From assembly GCF_003182195.1 (NCBI RefSeq), contig NZ_QGTM01000003.1, forward strand, positions 167,847-231,846: a stretch of DNA of 64,000 bases. Reading direction: 5' to 3'. The stretch comes from Halomonas sp. A11-A (GTDB lineage Bacteria; Pseudomonadota; Gammaproteobacteria; Pseudomonadales; Halomonadaceae). Shown piece by piece: positions 15,030 to 24,179 of the stretch. A program made the translations under genes and the position numbers. Numbering within the stretch: position 1 is the stretch's first letter; each line of letters starts with the position of its first letter. Below the pieces are notes generated by a model. It searched no databases. It was not told the DNA's origin and saw only the letters and a program-made list of their open reading frames with translations.

Positions 15030-15286
15030 GTCTCACATGATACACCGTAAACTGTAAGATAGCGACCACCTGAGAAGGAGGTAGCGAGAACAGGGTCGTC
15101 CTACGGACGACGCGCTATCCCTCCCCGCACTAGAAGTACGGGGTTTCTCGCGCAAAATCTGAGGACGATGAGAAAAGCACGCTCGCCAAGGAGCGATCAC
15201 AACGGACTGATCGGAGCCGCTCGCCCCCGAGGGCAGGGGGCCAACACGGCATACCACTTCTACACCTGCCAGCGCGGGGAATTCAC

Positions 15287-15610
15287 ATGGGCAATTCCAA
15301 CAGCACGGCAGCGCGCCTCCTCGCCGGAGGCGACGCCACCATCGATCGGGCCACGGCACTGCTCAAGGCCATGGCCAACGACAACCGGCTGCGCATCCTC
15401 TGCCTGCTAGACGGGCAGGAGCTCTCGGTGACCGAGCTCAACAGCCGGCTCACTCTCAGCCAGTCGGCCCTCTCCCAGCACCTGGCGATCCTACGCCGGG
15501 AGAACCTGGTCGCCACCAGACGAGCCTCCCAGACCATCTACTACTCCTGGCAGGGCGACAGCGCCCGAACCATCATCGAGGCCCTAGGCCAGCTCGGCAT
15601 GGCCGACTAG
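15287..15610 (+). CDS. ArsR-family transcriptional regulator
   Basis: A 107-residue winged-helix repressor. The recognition core is LKAMANDNRLRILCLLDGQELSVTELNSRL followed by LSQSALSQHLAILRRENLVATRR. It lacks the ELCVCDL metal-binding cysteine pair of arsenic sensors; the single Cys is in the helix before the turn, so a metal ligand is not evident. It may instead sense redox or sulfur signals, as in BigR/SqrR-like or other non-metal members, but only one cysteine is present. The ribosome site is weak (GGGGAA). No target gene is adjacent; sohB is convergent. Confidence 0.85.
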   Translation: MGNSNSTAARLLAGGDATIDRATALLKAMANDNRLRILCLLDGQELSVTELNSRLTLSQSALSQHLAILRRENLVATRRASQTIYYSWQGDSARTIIEALGQLGMAD

Positions 15611-16647
15611 CGGCGGCGCAGGGGACTCTGCTCCAGCACCTCGAGTCCCTTTTCCAGCGCTCGCTCCACACCGACCGAGACCGCCGCCCCGAGCCGATCC
15701 GCTAGGCGGCGGCGCGGTTCCAGGCGCAGGTGGATCACCCGGGCCTCCTTCATGCGCTCCACCAGGTAGGCCTCGCTGGTGCCCAGGGCGTCCACCAGGC
15801 CTCGCTCGAGGGCCTCGCGGCCGTACCAGGTCTCCCCGGTGGCCACCGCCTCGATATCCAGCGACGGGCGACGCTCGGCCACGTGACGCTTGAACAGCGC
15901 GTGAACCCCCTCCAACTCGTCGATGAACTTCTCGCGCCCCTCCTCGCTGTTCTCGCCGAACACGGTCAGGGTGCGCTTGTAGCGCCCGGCGGTCAGCACC
16001 TCCACGTCGATATCGTGCCGCTTGAGCAGCCGGTGCACGTTGGGTACCTGGGCCACCACGCCGATGGAGCCCACCACCGCCAGCGGCGCGGCGCGCAGCT
16101 GGTCCGCCCCGCAGGCCATCAGGTAGCCGCCGCTGGCCGCCACCTTGTCCACGCATACCGTGGTGCTGAGACCCGCCTCGCGCAGCCGGTCGAGCTCGGC
16201 GGCCGCCAGCCCGTAGGCATGCACCAGCCCTCCGGCCGACTCCAGCCGCACGATCACCTCGTCCCCCTGGTCGGCGGCATCGATCAGCGCCGAGACCTCC
16301 TCCGCCAGCCGGCCCGTGGCGCTGGCACGCAGATCGCCGTGGAAGTCGATCACCCAGGCGATGGACTGTCGCGTGTTCTCTCCCTTGCGCCCAGTCTTGT
16401 CGCGGGCCTTATCCTCGCGGCGAAAGGCCTTGATGAGGCGCTTGCGGGCCCCGGGCTCGCTGGCGGCCAAGATCAGCCGCCGGCGGCGGTAGTCCCGGGT
16501 ACCGTTGAGTTCGTCCAGGCGCAGCCGGCTGCGCTCTCCCCCCTCGCCCCGAACCCGGGCCACCAGCGCCACCGCCAGGGTGATGATCACCACCAGGCTC
16601 ACCAGCTGAGCCAGGAACATGCCAAAATCGGCCAGCCAATCGTTCAT
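15607..16647 (-). CDS. sohB: Inner-membrane protease SohB (S49 family)
   Basis: Signal-peptide-peptidase-type serine protease of 346 residues, anchored by an N-terminal helix (about residues 10-30) with the catalytic domain facing the periplasm. The dyad is visible: Ser172 in VDKVAASGGYLMACGAD and Lys224 in TAGRYKRTLTVFGEN. The SohB-specific basic linker between residues 40 and 95 is present. AGGAG lies seven bases before the ATG. It overlaps the convergent arsR-family gene by four bases. Confidence 0.92.
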   Translation of the reverse strand: MNDWLADFGMFLAQLVSLVVIITLAVALVARVRGEGGERSRLRLDELNGTRDYRRRRLILAASEPGARKRLIKAFRREDKARDKTGRKGENTRQSIAWVIDFHGDLRASATGRLAEEVSALIDAADQGDEVIVRLESAGGLVHAYGLAAAELDRLREAGLSTTVCVDKVAASGGYLMACGADQLRAAPLAVVGSIGVVAQVPNVHRLLKRHDIDVEVLTAGRYKRTLTVFGENSEEGREKFIDELEGVHALFKRHVAERRPSLDIEAVATGETWYGREALERGLVDALGTSEAYLVERMKEARVIHLRLEPRRRLADRLGAAVSVGVERALEKGLEVLEQSPLRRR

Positions 16648-16789
16648 GATGCTCTCCTATCCGTGTCCGAGCGCCTGCCCATTTCGCTCCCAGCACGCCA
16701 GGCGGGTAAGGCAGCGTCAAGGTGCTTGAATGAAACAACCGTTTGAAATAACCTGATATGCGATGCCAACCCACACCCCAGGAGCCCCG

Positions 16790-17101
16790 ATGAGCCTCTC
16801 CACCCTCGACAAGCTGCAGTCCCGCTTCGACGCCCAGTCCGCCCAGGGCATGGATGACGTCTTCCAATTCCACTTCAGCGATGCCGGCAGCCACTACCTG
16901 GTGGTCAAGGATGGCGCTCTCGACATCCAGGAGGGCGAGCATGACGACCCCTCCGTCAGCCTGAGCATGTCCACCGACACCCTCAAGGGCCTCATGAACG
17001 GTGAAGTCAACGGCATGACCGCCTTCATGACCGGCAAGCTCAAGGCCACCGGCAACGTGATGCTGGCCACCAAGCTGACCAGCCTCTTCCCCAAGGAGTG
17101 A
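16790..17101 (+). CDS. SCP2 sterol-binding domain protein
   Basis: A single-domain SCP2-like protein (103 residues) that forms a hydrophobic pocket for lipids or acyl-CoA. The pattern VFQFHFSDAGSHYLVVKDGALDIQEG and SLSMSTDTLKGLMNGEVNGMTAFMTGKLKATGNVMLA (cited in part) is typical of small bacterial members. The ATG at 16790 has AGGAG at proper distance; an ATG at 16763 adds nine proline-rich residues. Its ligand is unknown. A hairpin terminator follows. Confidence 0.88.
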   Translation: MSLSTLDKLQSRFDAQSAQGMDDVFQFHFSDAGSHYLVVKDGALDIQEGEHDDPSVSLSMSTDTLKGLMNGEVNGMTAFMTGKLKATGNVMLATKLTSLFPKE

Positions 17102-17119
17102 GGCAGTACGCCCCGCCAC

Positions 17120-17146
17120 CATCGGGCCGCCCAGGGCGGCCCGATG
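17120..17146. terminator. Bidirectional terminator between SCP2 gene and nudC
   Basis: A 12-bp perfect stem (CATCGGGCCGCC / GGCGGCCCGATG) with a three-base loop lies between two convergent genes, 18 bases past the SCP2 gene stop and just before the nudC stop. Confidence 0.75.
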
Positions 17147-17151
17147 TCGTT

Positions 17152-17922
17152 CTAGCGGGCCGCCACCTCGGCCAGGTGGGTCTCGATCAGCGCCCGCGAG
17201 ATGGAGTAGAGCGGCGGAAGCTGCGGCAGCCGGCGCGGCGAGTACCAGGCCGCATCGGCGATCTCCACGCCGTCGATGCGGATGCGCCGACTGGCCGCCT
17301 CGGCGAAGAAGCCCAGCATGAGCGAGTGCGGGAAGGGCCAGGCCTGGCTACGGAAGTAGCGTATGCGCCCCACCTGCAGCCCCACCTCCTCGAAGACCTC
17401 GCGACGCACCGCCTCCTCGGCGGACTCGCCGGGCTCGATGAAGCCGGCCAGGGTGGAGTAGCGCCCCGGCGGGAAGCGCGGGCTGCGCGCCAGCAGCAGC
17501 GCATCGCCATGGGTCACCAGGGTGATGATGCAGGGCGAGATGCGCGGATAGTTGCGGTGGCCGCAGGTGCGGCAGTGCATGGCGAATTCGGCGTCGAGCC
17601 GCTCGGCGGGGGTGCCGCAGCGGCCACAGAAGCGATGGTCGCGCAGCCAGGCGCCGACCTGCAGGGCAGTGGAGAGCAGCGCGAAGCGCGACTCCGGCAA
17701 CCTGGCGAGCCAGCCCCGCCCATCCGGCCAGGTCTCTTCCGGCGCCGCCTCCAACGACAGCGCCACCGGCTCGTCATGCCAGTAGCAGAGCGGCTGCATG
17801 GCCGGCGTCCAGGGCTGGGGCGGCTGCAGCAGGTCGCCATCGGGCCCCGGGGCGATGCGCCCCTCGGCCAGGCGAATGACGCGCCCCGCCGCCGCCTCGA
17901 GGGGCAGCTCACGCCGCAGCAT
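17152..17922 (-). CDS. nudC: NAD+ diphosphatase NudC
   Basis: Hydrolyses NAD(H) to NMN and AMP and removes NAD caps from RNA. The 256-residue protein has the zinc ribbon (CGRCGTPAERL...CRTCGHRNYPR, four cysteines) then the NUDIX box GFIEPGESAEEAVRREVFEEVG and a C-terminal SQAWPFPHSLMLGF (the SQPWPFPxS motif that marks NADH-specific members). The ATG at 17922 overlaps the dnaQ stop as TGATG, so translation is probably coupled to dnaQ. Confidence 0.95.
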   Translation of the reverse strand: MLRRELPLEAAAGRVIRLAEGRIAPGPDGDLLQPPQPWTPAMQPLCYWHDEPVALSLEAAPEETWPDGRGWLARLPESRFALLSTALQVGAWLRDHRFCGRCGTPAERLDAEFAMHCRTCGHRNYPRISPCIITLVTHGDALLLARSPRFPPGRYSTLAGFIEPGESAEEAVRREVFEEVGLQVGRIRYFRSQAWPFPHSLMLGFFAEAASRRIRIDGVEIADAAWYSPRRLPQLPPLYSISRALIETHLAEVAAR

Positions 17923-18671
17923 CAGTGCGGCACCCCCTCGCCCATGCGGTCCCAGCGACACTCCCCGGACGCCTCGCGGATCGCCGTCAGCTTGGCGCGG
18001 TGGGCGGCCAGCTCCTGCTCGCTGGGAGAAAGCACCGCCAGGCGGCCCGGCTCCAGGGCGAGGCGGCGAATCGCCATCCCGCCGCTGCCGGCCACGCCGC
18101 TGTCACCGCCGGCCGAGGCGTCCAGGGAGAGCGCGGTCTGGCCGCCGGTCATCGCCAGGTAGACGTCGGCGAGTATCTCGGCGTCCAGCAGGGCGCCGTG
18201 GAGCACCCGGTGGCCGTTGTCGATCTCGTAGCGCTTGCACAGGGCGTCGAGGCTATTGCGCTGCCCCGGATGCTTCTCGCGGGCCATCACCAGGGTATCG
18301 AGGATCCCGCAGTGCGCCGCCACCGGGCCCAGGCGAGGTTCGCCGCGCGCCCGATTGAGCCTCTCGAACTCGTGGTCGATGAAGCCGACGTCGAAGGGAG
18401 CGTTATGGATGACCAGCTCGGCGCCCTCGATGAAGGCCCAGAACGCATCGGCGATCTCGGCGAACCGCGGCTCATTGGCCACGCGCTCGTCGGTGATGCC
18501 GTGCACGCCCACCGCCTCCGCATCGATCTGCCGCTCGGGGTTGATGTACTGGTGATAGGTGTTGCCGGTGAGCCGGCGGTTGACCATCTCCACCGCCCCG
18601 ATCTCGATCAGGCGGTGGCCTTCCCGGGGGTCGATGCCGGTGGTCTCGGTGTCGAGGATGATCTGGCGCAT
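17922..18671 (-). CDS. dnaQ: DNA polymerase III epsilon subunit (proofreading exonuclease)
   Basis: 3'-5' exonuclease of the replicative polymerase. The 249-residue length is usual. All three Exo motifs are present: DTETTGIDPREGHRLIEIGA (Exo I) at the N-terminus, VIHNAPFDVGFIDHEF (Exo II) and HGALLDAEILADVYLAM (Exo III). The C-terminal part, which binds the alpha subunit, is less conserved. rnhA lies 45 bases upstream in the same direction, unlike the divergent rnhA-dnaQ pair of E. coli. Confidence 0.96.
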   Translation of the reverse strand: MRQIILDTETTGIDPREGHRLIEIGAVEMVNRRLTGNTYHQYINPERQIDAEAVGVHGITDERVANEPRFAEIADAFWAFIEGAELVIHNAPFDVGFIDHEFERLNRARGEPRLGPVAAHCGILDTLVMAREKHPGQRNSLDALCKRYEIDNGHRVLHGALLDAEILADVYLAMTGGQTALSLDASAGGDSGVAGSGGMAIRRLALEPGRLAVLSPSEQELAAHRAKLTAIREASGECRWDRMGEGVPH

Positions 18672-18716
18672 GGGAAACTCTCTGGCTCAGGAGGGATGGG
18701 GAGGATGGCGACCGGC

Positions 18717-19196
18717 TCAGGTCCGGGAGCGCGCCGCATCGATGGCCTCGTTGGCCAGCGCATCGGCGCGTTCGTTGCCCGGGTGGCCGCTGTGGCCCTT
18801 GACCCAGTGCCACTCGATGCGGTGGCGCTGGGTCTCCTTAAGCAGCTCGCGCCACAGCTCGGCGTTCTTCACCGGCTGCTTGCCGGCCGTCTTCCAGCCC
18901 CGCTTGACCCAGTTGTGGATCCACTCGGTGATGCCGCGGCGCAGGTACTCGGAGTCGGTCCACAGCTGCACGCGACAGGGCCGCTTGAGCTCGCGCAGCG
19001 CCATGATCGCGGCCATCAGCTCCATGCGGTTGTTGGTGGTGGGGGACTCGAAGCCGTTCAGCGCCTTCTCGTGCTGACCGCTTCTGAGCAGGGCGCCCCA
19101 GCCGCCGGGGCCGGGATTGCCGCGGCAGGCGCCGTCGGTATAGATGATCACCTCGGGCAGGGCATCGGCCCCTGTCTCGGTCAGCGTCTCAGTCAA
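18717..19196 (-). CDS. rnhA: Ribonuclease HI
   Basis: Removes RNA from RNA-DNA hybrids. The 159-residue product has the four catalytic acidic residues: Asp in [16 protein letters not shown], Glu in NRMELMAAI, Asp in [12 protein letters not shown] and Asp in GNERADALA. The only plausible start is TTG at 19196 since no ATG or GTG precedes the conserved core. It overlaps the yafS stop by eight bases, so coupling is likely. Two CPs of the family handle region ([13 protein letters not shown]) are intact. Confidence 0.95.
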   Translation of the reverse strand: MTETLTETGADALPEVIIYTDGACRGNPGPGGWGALLRSGQHEKALNGFESPTTNNRMELMAAIMALRELKRPCRVQLWTDSEYLRRGITEWIHNWVKRGWKTAGKQPVKNAELWRELLKETQRHRIEWHWVKGHSGHPGNERADALANEAIDAARSRT

Positions 19197-19992
19197 CCTC
19201 TGTCATCCTTTCGTGATCGTTTGGGGGACATGGCTCGGCCAGCCAGCGCGACTGGCCGAGCCGGGTCGCGCCCAGGGCCGAGCCACCGAAGGGCCTGGCG
19301 AAACCGAGCGAGCTCCCCTGGCGCTGGGCCAGCTGGGGGCGTCGGCTCGCCTGGATCATATAGCTGTCGCCGAGCGGCAGGTTGTGCCGCCGCCCGAGGG
19401 TCTCGAGGGAGGCGTTGCGGGGCATGCCGCCGGGCAGATGAAAGCCGCAGTAGTCTACCCGCTCGATCTCGAAGTCGACAAATGCCAGCCAGTCGCGCAG
19501 GCGAGCCGGCGTGCGCCAGTGGCCGCGCCAGGGCAGCCGCTGCCGCCGGCCGGGCCACACCCGCGGCAGGGCCCCCGGCGAGAGGGGCATCCAGCCGAAG
19601 ATGATCAGCCGGCCGTCATTGCGGGTTACCCGGGCGGCCTCCTGTAGCGTGCGGTGGGGGTCGGGCGCGACCTCGAGCAGGTGATGGATCACCACCAGGC
19701 TCAGGCAGCTGTCGGGCAGCGGCAGGGCGTCGAGAGGACAGATCAGGGTGGCGGGATGCTCGGCCAGCTCCCGGGTCGGCGCCCAGGCCATGGGATGGCG
19801 CACCGGGCACATGTCCGCCAGCGCCCCGCTCATGCCAAGCTCGAGGCTGTGCCCGCCGAACAGCCGCTCGCACACCGGCCCCAGGCAGGCGCGCTCGGCC
19901 TGACGCACCGCCTGACCACCGGGCGTGGCCCAGAAGCGGCGCCCGTCCCGCACCAGCGCGGCCAGGGACGAAACCGAGGGGGAAATTGACAT
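19189..19992 (-). CDS. yafS: SAM-dependent methyltransferase, YafS-like
   Basis: Class I methyltransferase-domain protein of about 267 residues, adjacent to rnhA and gloB exactly like E. coli yafS. Visible are [14 protein letters not shown] (motif I region), [38 protein letters not shown] (motif IV, methyltransferase-11 type; cited in parts) and [13 protein letters not shown]. The usual glycine-rich SAM loop is degenerate, so activity and substrate are unproven. Start at 19992 (MSISPS) with AGGAAC upstream; a GTG nine bases earlier is possible. Confidence 0.8.
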   Translation of the reverse strand: MSISPSVSSLAALVRDGRRFWATPGGQAVRQAERACLGPVCERLFGGHSLELGMSGALADMCPVRHPMAWAPTRELAEHPATLICPLDALPLPDSCLSLVVIHHLLEVAPDPHRTLQEAARVTRNDGRLIIFGWMPLSPGALPRVWPGRRQRLPWRGHWRTPARLRDWLAFVDFEIERVDYCGFHLPGGMPRNASLETLGRRHNLPLGDSYMIQASRRPQLAQRQGSSLGFARPFGGSALGATRLGQSRWLAEPCPPNDHERMTEVD

Positions 19993-20067
19993 CGACAGCA
20001 CGTTCCTCCATTCTGGGCGGATTTTGCGACCCGTTCATGCCAACCCTTCATGCCAATCAAGGACGCC

Positions 20068-20841
20068 ATGCCCATGTTGAGCGTGACACCGATTCCCGCG
20101 TTTGGCGACAACTATATCTGGCTGCTGCGCCAGGATACGAGTTCCGAAATCTGCGTGGTCGACCCGGGTGATCCCGCCCCGGTGATCGAGCTGATCGAGC
20201 GGGAGGGACTCACCCTCTCCACGGTACTGATCACCCATCACCATCAGGATCACACCGGCGGCCTGCCCGAGCTGATCGAGCGCTATGCGCCGCGAGTCAT
20301 CGGCCCCGACAACCCGAAGATTCCCGGCATCGACGAGCGGGTCGGTCAGGGCGACGAGTTCCGCGCCATGGGCCGGCTGTTCGAGGTGCACGAGGTGCCG
20401 GGGCACACCCTGGATCATATCGCCTTCTTCACCGCTGGCATCCCGCCGCTGCTGTTCTGTGGCGATGCCCTGTTCAGCGCCGGCTGCGGGCGCCTCTTCG
20501 AGGGCACCCCCGAGCAGATGCACGCCTCCCTCGGCAAGCTCGCGGCGCTGCCCGACGATACCCTGGTATTCGCCGCCCACGAATACACCCTGGCCAACCT
20601 GCGCTTCGCGTTGGCCGCGGATCCTCACAATCCGGATGTGGCCAAGGCCATGGAGGAGTGCCAGCGCGCCCGGGAGCTCGATCGCCCCACGCTGCCGAGC
20701 CCCCTGGCCCGCGAGAAGCGCATCAATCCTTTCCTGCGCTGCCGGGATGCCGGCGTACGCCAGGCGGCCTCGGCCCATGGTGACACCGACAGCGAATCGG
20801 CCACCTTCGCCACGCTGCGCAGCTGGAAAGACAACTTTTGA
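20068..20841 (+). CDS. gloB: Hydroxyacylglutathione hydrolase (glyoxalase II)
   Basis: Hydrolyses S-lactoylglutathione in methylglyoxal detoxification. The metallo-beta-lactamase motif THHHQDHTGG binds two metal ions; further ligands are in PGHTLDHIAFF, LFCGDALFSAGCGR and FAAHEYTLANLRFA. The 257-residue length and C-terminal substrate domain (REKRINPFLR) match GloB. Start at 20068 follows AGGA; a second in-frame ATG lies six bases on. Divergent from yafS. Confidence 0.95.
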   Translation: MPMLSVTPIPAFGDNYIWLLRQDTSSEICVVDPGDPAPVIELIEREGLTLSTVLITHHHQDHTGGLPELIERYAPRVIGPDNPKIPGIDERVGQGDEFRAMGRLFEVHEVPGHTLDHIAFFTAGIPPLLFCGDALFSAGCGRLFEGTPEQMHASLGKLAALPDDTLVFAAHEYTLANLRFALAADPHNPDVAKAMEECQRARELDRPTLPSPLAREKRINPFLRCRDAGVRQAASAHGDTDSESATFATLRSWKDNF

Positions 20842-20917
20842 TACAGCCCCGATTGGACGTCATGCGGATTGCCCCGCTGTCGGCGGGACCGCTCACGACC
20901 AGGAGGAACCCTTCCGG

Positions 20918-22123
20918 ATGACCTACCACACCAAGCGACGCAAGTTGATCGGCTTCGCCAGCACCACGGCCCTGATCGGCTCGCTGCTGGCCAGCGGCGT
21001 CTACAGCCAGGCCGCCACCCTGAGCCCCGAACAGCGCCAGAACGCCCTCAAGGGCACCGCCTCGCCCCCCCAGACCGCCGAGGCCCATCGACTGCCCACA
21101 GAGCAGCACTTCTGGGATGCCCTGGCCCTCGAGCCCCGCGACGCCTGGAGCCGACTGCGTGCCAGCTTCCAGTGGCAGGAGAGCCTCGATGAGCCCCGGG
21201 TCCAGGAGTGGATCGAGTATTATCGCCAGAGCCCCCATAACATCGTCGAGATCACCGAGCGCGCCCGCCCGTGGCTGGCCTGGATCGTCGAGCAGGTGGA
21301 GGAGCGCGGTCTGCCCGGCGAGATCGCCCTGATCCCCTTCGTCGAGAGCTCCTTCGACCCCACCGCCCGCAGCCACCGCGGCGCCGCCGGCCTGTGGCAG
21401 TTCATGCCCGGCACCGGTGACGCCCTGGGCCTGCGCCGTGGCAACGGCTACGATGGCCGCCTGGACGTGGTCGCCTCCACCCGCGCCGCCCTGGACTACC
21501 TGGAGCTGCAGGCCGAGCAGTGGTACGACGGCGACCTTGAGCTGTCGCTGGCCGCCTACAACGCCGGCGCCGGCACCGTGAACCGGTCGCGCCGCAACGC
21601 CATCGCCCAGGGCCACGCCGGCGACTACTGGAGCCTCTCCCTGCCCCGGGAGACCATGAACTACGTACCCAAGCTCAAGGCCATCGCCGCCATCATCAAC
21701 GATCCTGACCAATACCAGGTCGCCCTCCCCGAGATCGAGGACGCGCCGGCATTTGCCAAGATCCCCGTGGATCGCCCCCTGGCCCTGGACGAGGCTGCCC
21801 GCCTCTCGGGCGCCAGCCGTGGCGAGCTGGCCGAGCTCAATCCGGCGCTGCGCAACGGCACCGCCAACCCCGGCCAGGCCCGGGTCCTGCTGGTGCCCGC
21901 CGACCGCGCCGACACCCTGATGGCCCGCCTGGAGACGCCCGCCTCTCCGGTCGGCAGCGGCGAAGCCCGCTACGTGGTGCAGCAGGGTGACAGCCTCTCG
22001 GCCATCGCCTCTCGCGAGGGCGTGAGCGTCGCCCAGATCCGCCAGGCCAACGGGCTCAACGGCGACATCCTCCAGCCTGGCCAGGTCCTCGACCTGCCCC
22101 GCCAGAGCCTCGCCTCCCGATAG
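20918..22123 (+). CDS. mltD: Membrane-bound lytic murein transglycosylase D
   Basis: Peptidoglycan lytic transglycosylase, 401 residues. The start at 20918 has AGGAGG (20901-20906) and begins a signal segment (GFASTTALIGSLLASGVYSQA) that lacks a lipobox cysteine, so the protein is probably periplasmic or N-terminally anchored rather than a lipoprotein. The SLT domain contains the catalytic Glu in IPFVESSFDPTARS and the GAAGLWQFMPGT and AYNAGAGTVNR motifs. One LysM repeat (YVVQQGDSLSAIASREG...) ends the protein; E. coli MltD has two. The gloB-mltD order is conserved in gammaproteobacteria. Confidence 0.93.
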   Translation: MTYHTKRRKLIGFASTTALIGSLLASGVYSQAATLSPEQRQNALKGTASPPQTAEAHRLPTEQHFWDALALEPRDAWSRLRASFQWQESLDEPRVQEWIEYYRQSPHNIVEITERARPWLAWIVEQVEERGLPGEIALIPFVESSFDPTARSHRGAAGLWQFMPGTGDALGLRRGNGYDGRLDVVASTRAALDYLELQAEQWYDGDLELSLAAYNAGAGTVNRSRRNAIAQGHAGDYWSLSLPRETMNYVPKLKAIAAIINDPDQYQVALPEIEDAPAFAKIPVDRPLALDEAARLSGASRGELAELNPALRNGTANPGQARVLLVPADRADTLMARLETPASPVGSGEARYVVQQGDSLSAIASREGVSVAQIRQANGLNGDILQPGQVLDLPRQSLASR

Positions 22124-22235
22124 GCAGGGCGCCCCGAGCGGCGGCAGGCTTGCCAAGCCGCCCGGGGCCTGACACCTTATTGGCCGACCGATGCCGGCCC
22201 CGCGGGCCGGCTGCCACCGACCAAGGATGTCGCCG

Positions 22236-24098
22236 ATGCCCGTAGCCCTGTGCCGCCTGCCCCTGGCCGCCTGCCTTGCCCTCGTCTGGCTGCTGACGAC
22301 CGCCACGGCGGTGGCGGCCTCGCCGGACCCGATGGCGACGGATCGGACGCCCACCGTCCATGGCCTGGCGCTCTATGACGAGCCGGCGCTGCCGGCGGAC
22401 TTCCCCCACTTCCCTCACGTCAATCCCGAGGCTCCCCGGGGCGGCACCCTGACCCAGGCCGCGGTGGGCGGCAGTTTCGACTCCACCAACCCCTTCATCA
22501 TCCGCGGCACCCCGGCGGCGGGGCTCTTCGAGATCTATGACACCCTGGTGGAGGGCAACCCCGACGAGCCCTTCTCGGTCTACGGCCTGCTGGCCGAGGG
22601 CATGCGCCTCGACCCCGAGCGCAACTGGATTGAGTTCGACCTGCGCCCCGAGGCGCGCTTCCACGACGGCGAACCGGTCACCGCCGACGACGTCGTCTAC
22701 AGCTTCGAGCTGCTCACCGAGCAGGGCAACCCCTTCTATGGCGCCTACTACGCCGACGTGGAGAGCGTCACGGCCCTGGACGAGCGCACCGTGCGCTTCG
22801 ACTTCGCCGAGGTGCACTCCCGGGAGCTGCCGCTGATCGTCGGCCAGCTGCCGGTGCTGCCGAAGCACTACTGGGAGGAGCGCGATTTCACCGCGCCGAG
22901 CCTCGCCGCCCACCCGGGCTCCGGCCCCTACCGCATCGCGGAGGTGGACCCAGGCCGGCGCATCGTCTATCAGCGCGATCCCGACTACTGGGGGCAGGAC
23001 CTTGCGGTGAAGCGCGGGCGCCACAACATCGACCGGCTGGTCTACGACTACTACCGCGACCGCGACATCGCCTGGGAGGCCTTCAAGGCCGGGGTGCTGG
23101 ACTACCGAATCGACGCCCGCGCCGCCACCTGGGCCATCGGCTACGACTTCCCCGCCTACCGCGACGGCCTGGTGCGCCGCCTGGCGGTGCCGGACGGCCA
23201 GCCGGCCCGCATGCAGGCCTTCGTCTTCAACCTGCGCCGCGACAAGTTCGCGGACCCCCGGGTGCGCGAGGCGCTCTCGCTCACCTTCGACTTTCCCTGG
23301 CTCAACGCCAACCTCTTCTACGACGCCTATCGGCGCACCGAGAGCTACTTCCAGAACTCCGAGATGGCCGCAAGCGGGCTCCCCGAGGGCGAGGAGCTGG
23401 CCCTGCTGGAGCCCTGGCGAGACCAGCTGCCCGAGCGATTGTTTCATGAGCCGGTGCCCCACGAGCACCCGCTGGACTTGCGCGAACGGCTACGCCTGGC
23501 GCTGGACCTGCTGCGCGAGGCGGGCTACGAGGTCCAGGGCAATCGCCTGGTCCACGGCGAGACCGGCCAGCCGCTGAGCGTGGAGGTGCTGCTCTTCGAT
23601 ACCGGCATGGAGCGGGTCACCCAGCCGATGCTGCGCAACATGGCGCGCCTGGGCATCCAGGGCAGCATCCGCATCGTCGACATCAACCAGTACCTCAACC
23701 GCCTGCGCCGCTTCGACTTCGACATCACCGTGGGGCAGTTCCCGCAGTCGAACAACCCCGGCAACGAGCAGCGCGACTTCTGGACCAGCGCCGCCGCCGA
23801 GACGCCCCAGAGCCGCAACCTGATGGGCCTGGCCGACCCGGTGGTGGACGACCTGGTGGAGCGGCTGATCCGCGCCGACAGCCGCGAGGCGCTCAACGTC
23901 ACCGCCCGCGCCCTGGACCGGGTGCTGCTGTGGCGCTTCCCGATGATCCCCCACTACCACTCCGGCGAGACCCGCATCGCCATCTGGGACAAGTTCGGCT
24001 GGCCCGAGCCCTTCCCGGCCTACGGCATGGACCTGGCCGCCTGGTGGGTGAACGCCGAACGGGAAGCCGAGATCAACCAGCGCCTGCGCCGCCGCTGA
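22236..24098 (+). CDS. yejA: Peptide ABC transporter substrate-binding protein YejA
   Basis: Periplasmic oligopeptide-binding protein (620 residues) of the Yej importer, known for taking up peptides including microcin C. The start at 22236 has AAGGA at eight bases and begins a signal peptide (LPLAACLALVWLLTTATAVAA). The SBP_bac_5 domain is evident in HFPHVNPEAPRGGTL, EARFHDGEPVTADDVVYSF and SFDSTNPFI. The C-terminal FPMIPHYHSGE and DKFGWP are YejA signatures. Followed by yejB, yejE and yejF. Confidence 0.92.
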   Translation: MPVALCRLPLAACLALVWLLTTATAVAASPDPMATDRTPTVHGLALYDEPALPADFPHFPHVNPEAPRGGTLTQAAVGGSFDSTNPFIIRGTPAAGLFEIYDTLVEGNPDEPFSVYGLLAEGMRLDPERNWIEFDLRPEARFHDGEPVTADDVVYSFELLTEQGNPFYGAYYADVESVTALDERTVRFDFAEVHSRELPLIVGQLPVLPKHYWEERDFTAPSLAAHPGSGPYRIAEVDPGRRIVYQRDPDYWGQDLAVKRGRHNIDRLVYDYYRDRDIAWEAFKAGVLDYRIDARAATWAIGYDFPAYRDGLVRRLAVPDGQPARMQAFVFNLRRDKFADPRVREALSLTFDFPWLNANLFYDAYRRTESYFQNSEMAASGLPEGEELALLEPWRDQLPERLFHEPVPHEHPLDLRERLRLALDLLREAGYEVQGNRLVHGETGQPLSVEVLLFDTGMERVTQPMLRNMARLGIQGSIRIVDINQYLNRLRRFDFDITVGQFPQSNNPGNEQRDFWTSAAAETPQSRNLMGLADPVVDDLVERLIRADSREALNVTARALDRVLLWRFPMIPHYHSGETRIAIWDKFGWPEPFPAYGMDLAAWWVNAEREAEINQRLRRR

Positions 24099-24179
24099 CG
24101 CGGCTGGCGATGCCGCCAACAAGCCCGAGATGCCGGAACCCGGCATGCCAGAGCCTGATATGCAAAAGGACACCCCATC

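Larger units (their letters stand above)
13845..15150 (-). mobile_element. IS200/IS605-family element carrying tnpB only (ends approximate)
   Basis: The element holds a full-length tnpB and no TnpA (Y1 transposase), like IS1341-type elements. Subterminal imperfect palindromes flank it: 13855-13874 (minus strand CCCCGTCCT..AGGGCGGGG) just past the tnpB stop, and 15123-15143 (minus strand CCCCGTACT..AGTGCGGGG) upstream of tnpB. Both have the same orientation, as expected for IS605-type ends recognised on one strand. Exact ends cannot be set because these elements make no target duplication. It sits between prpE regulatory DNA and an ArsR-family gene. Confidence 0.75.

Noticed and set aside
15287..15610. 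ArsR-family gene as the regulator of the gap-arsJ pair
   Set aside because: It lacks the arsenic-binding cysteine pair and is 37 kb away; the link is not supported.
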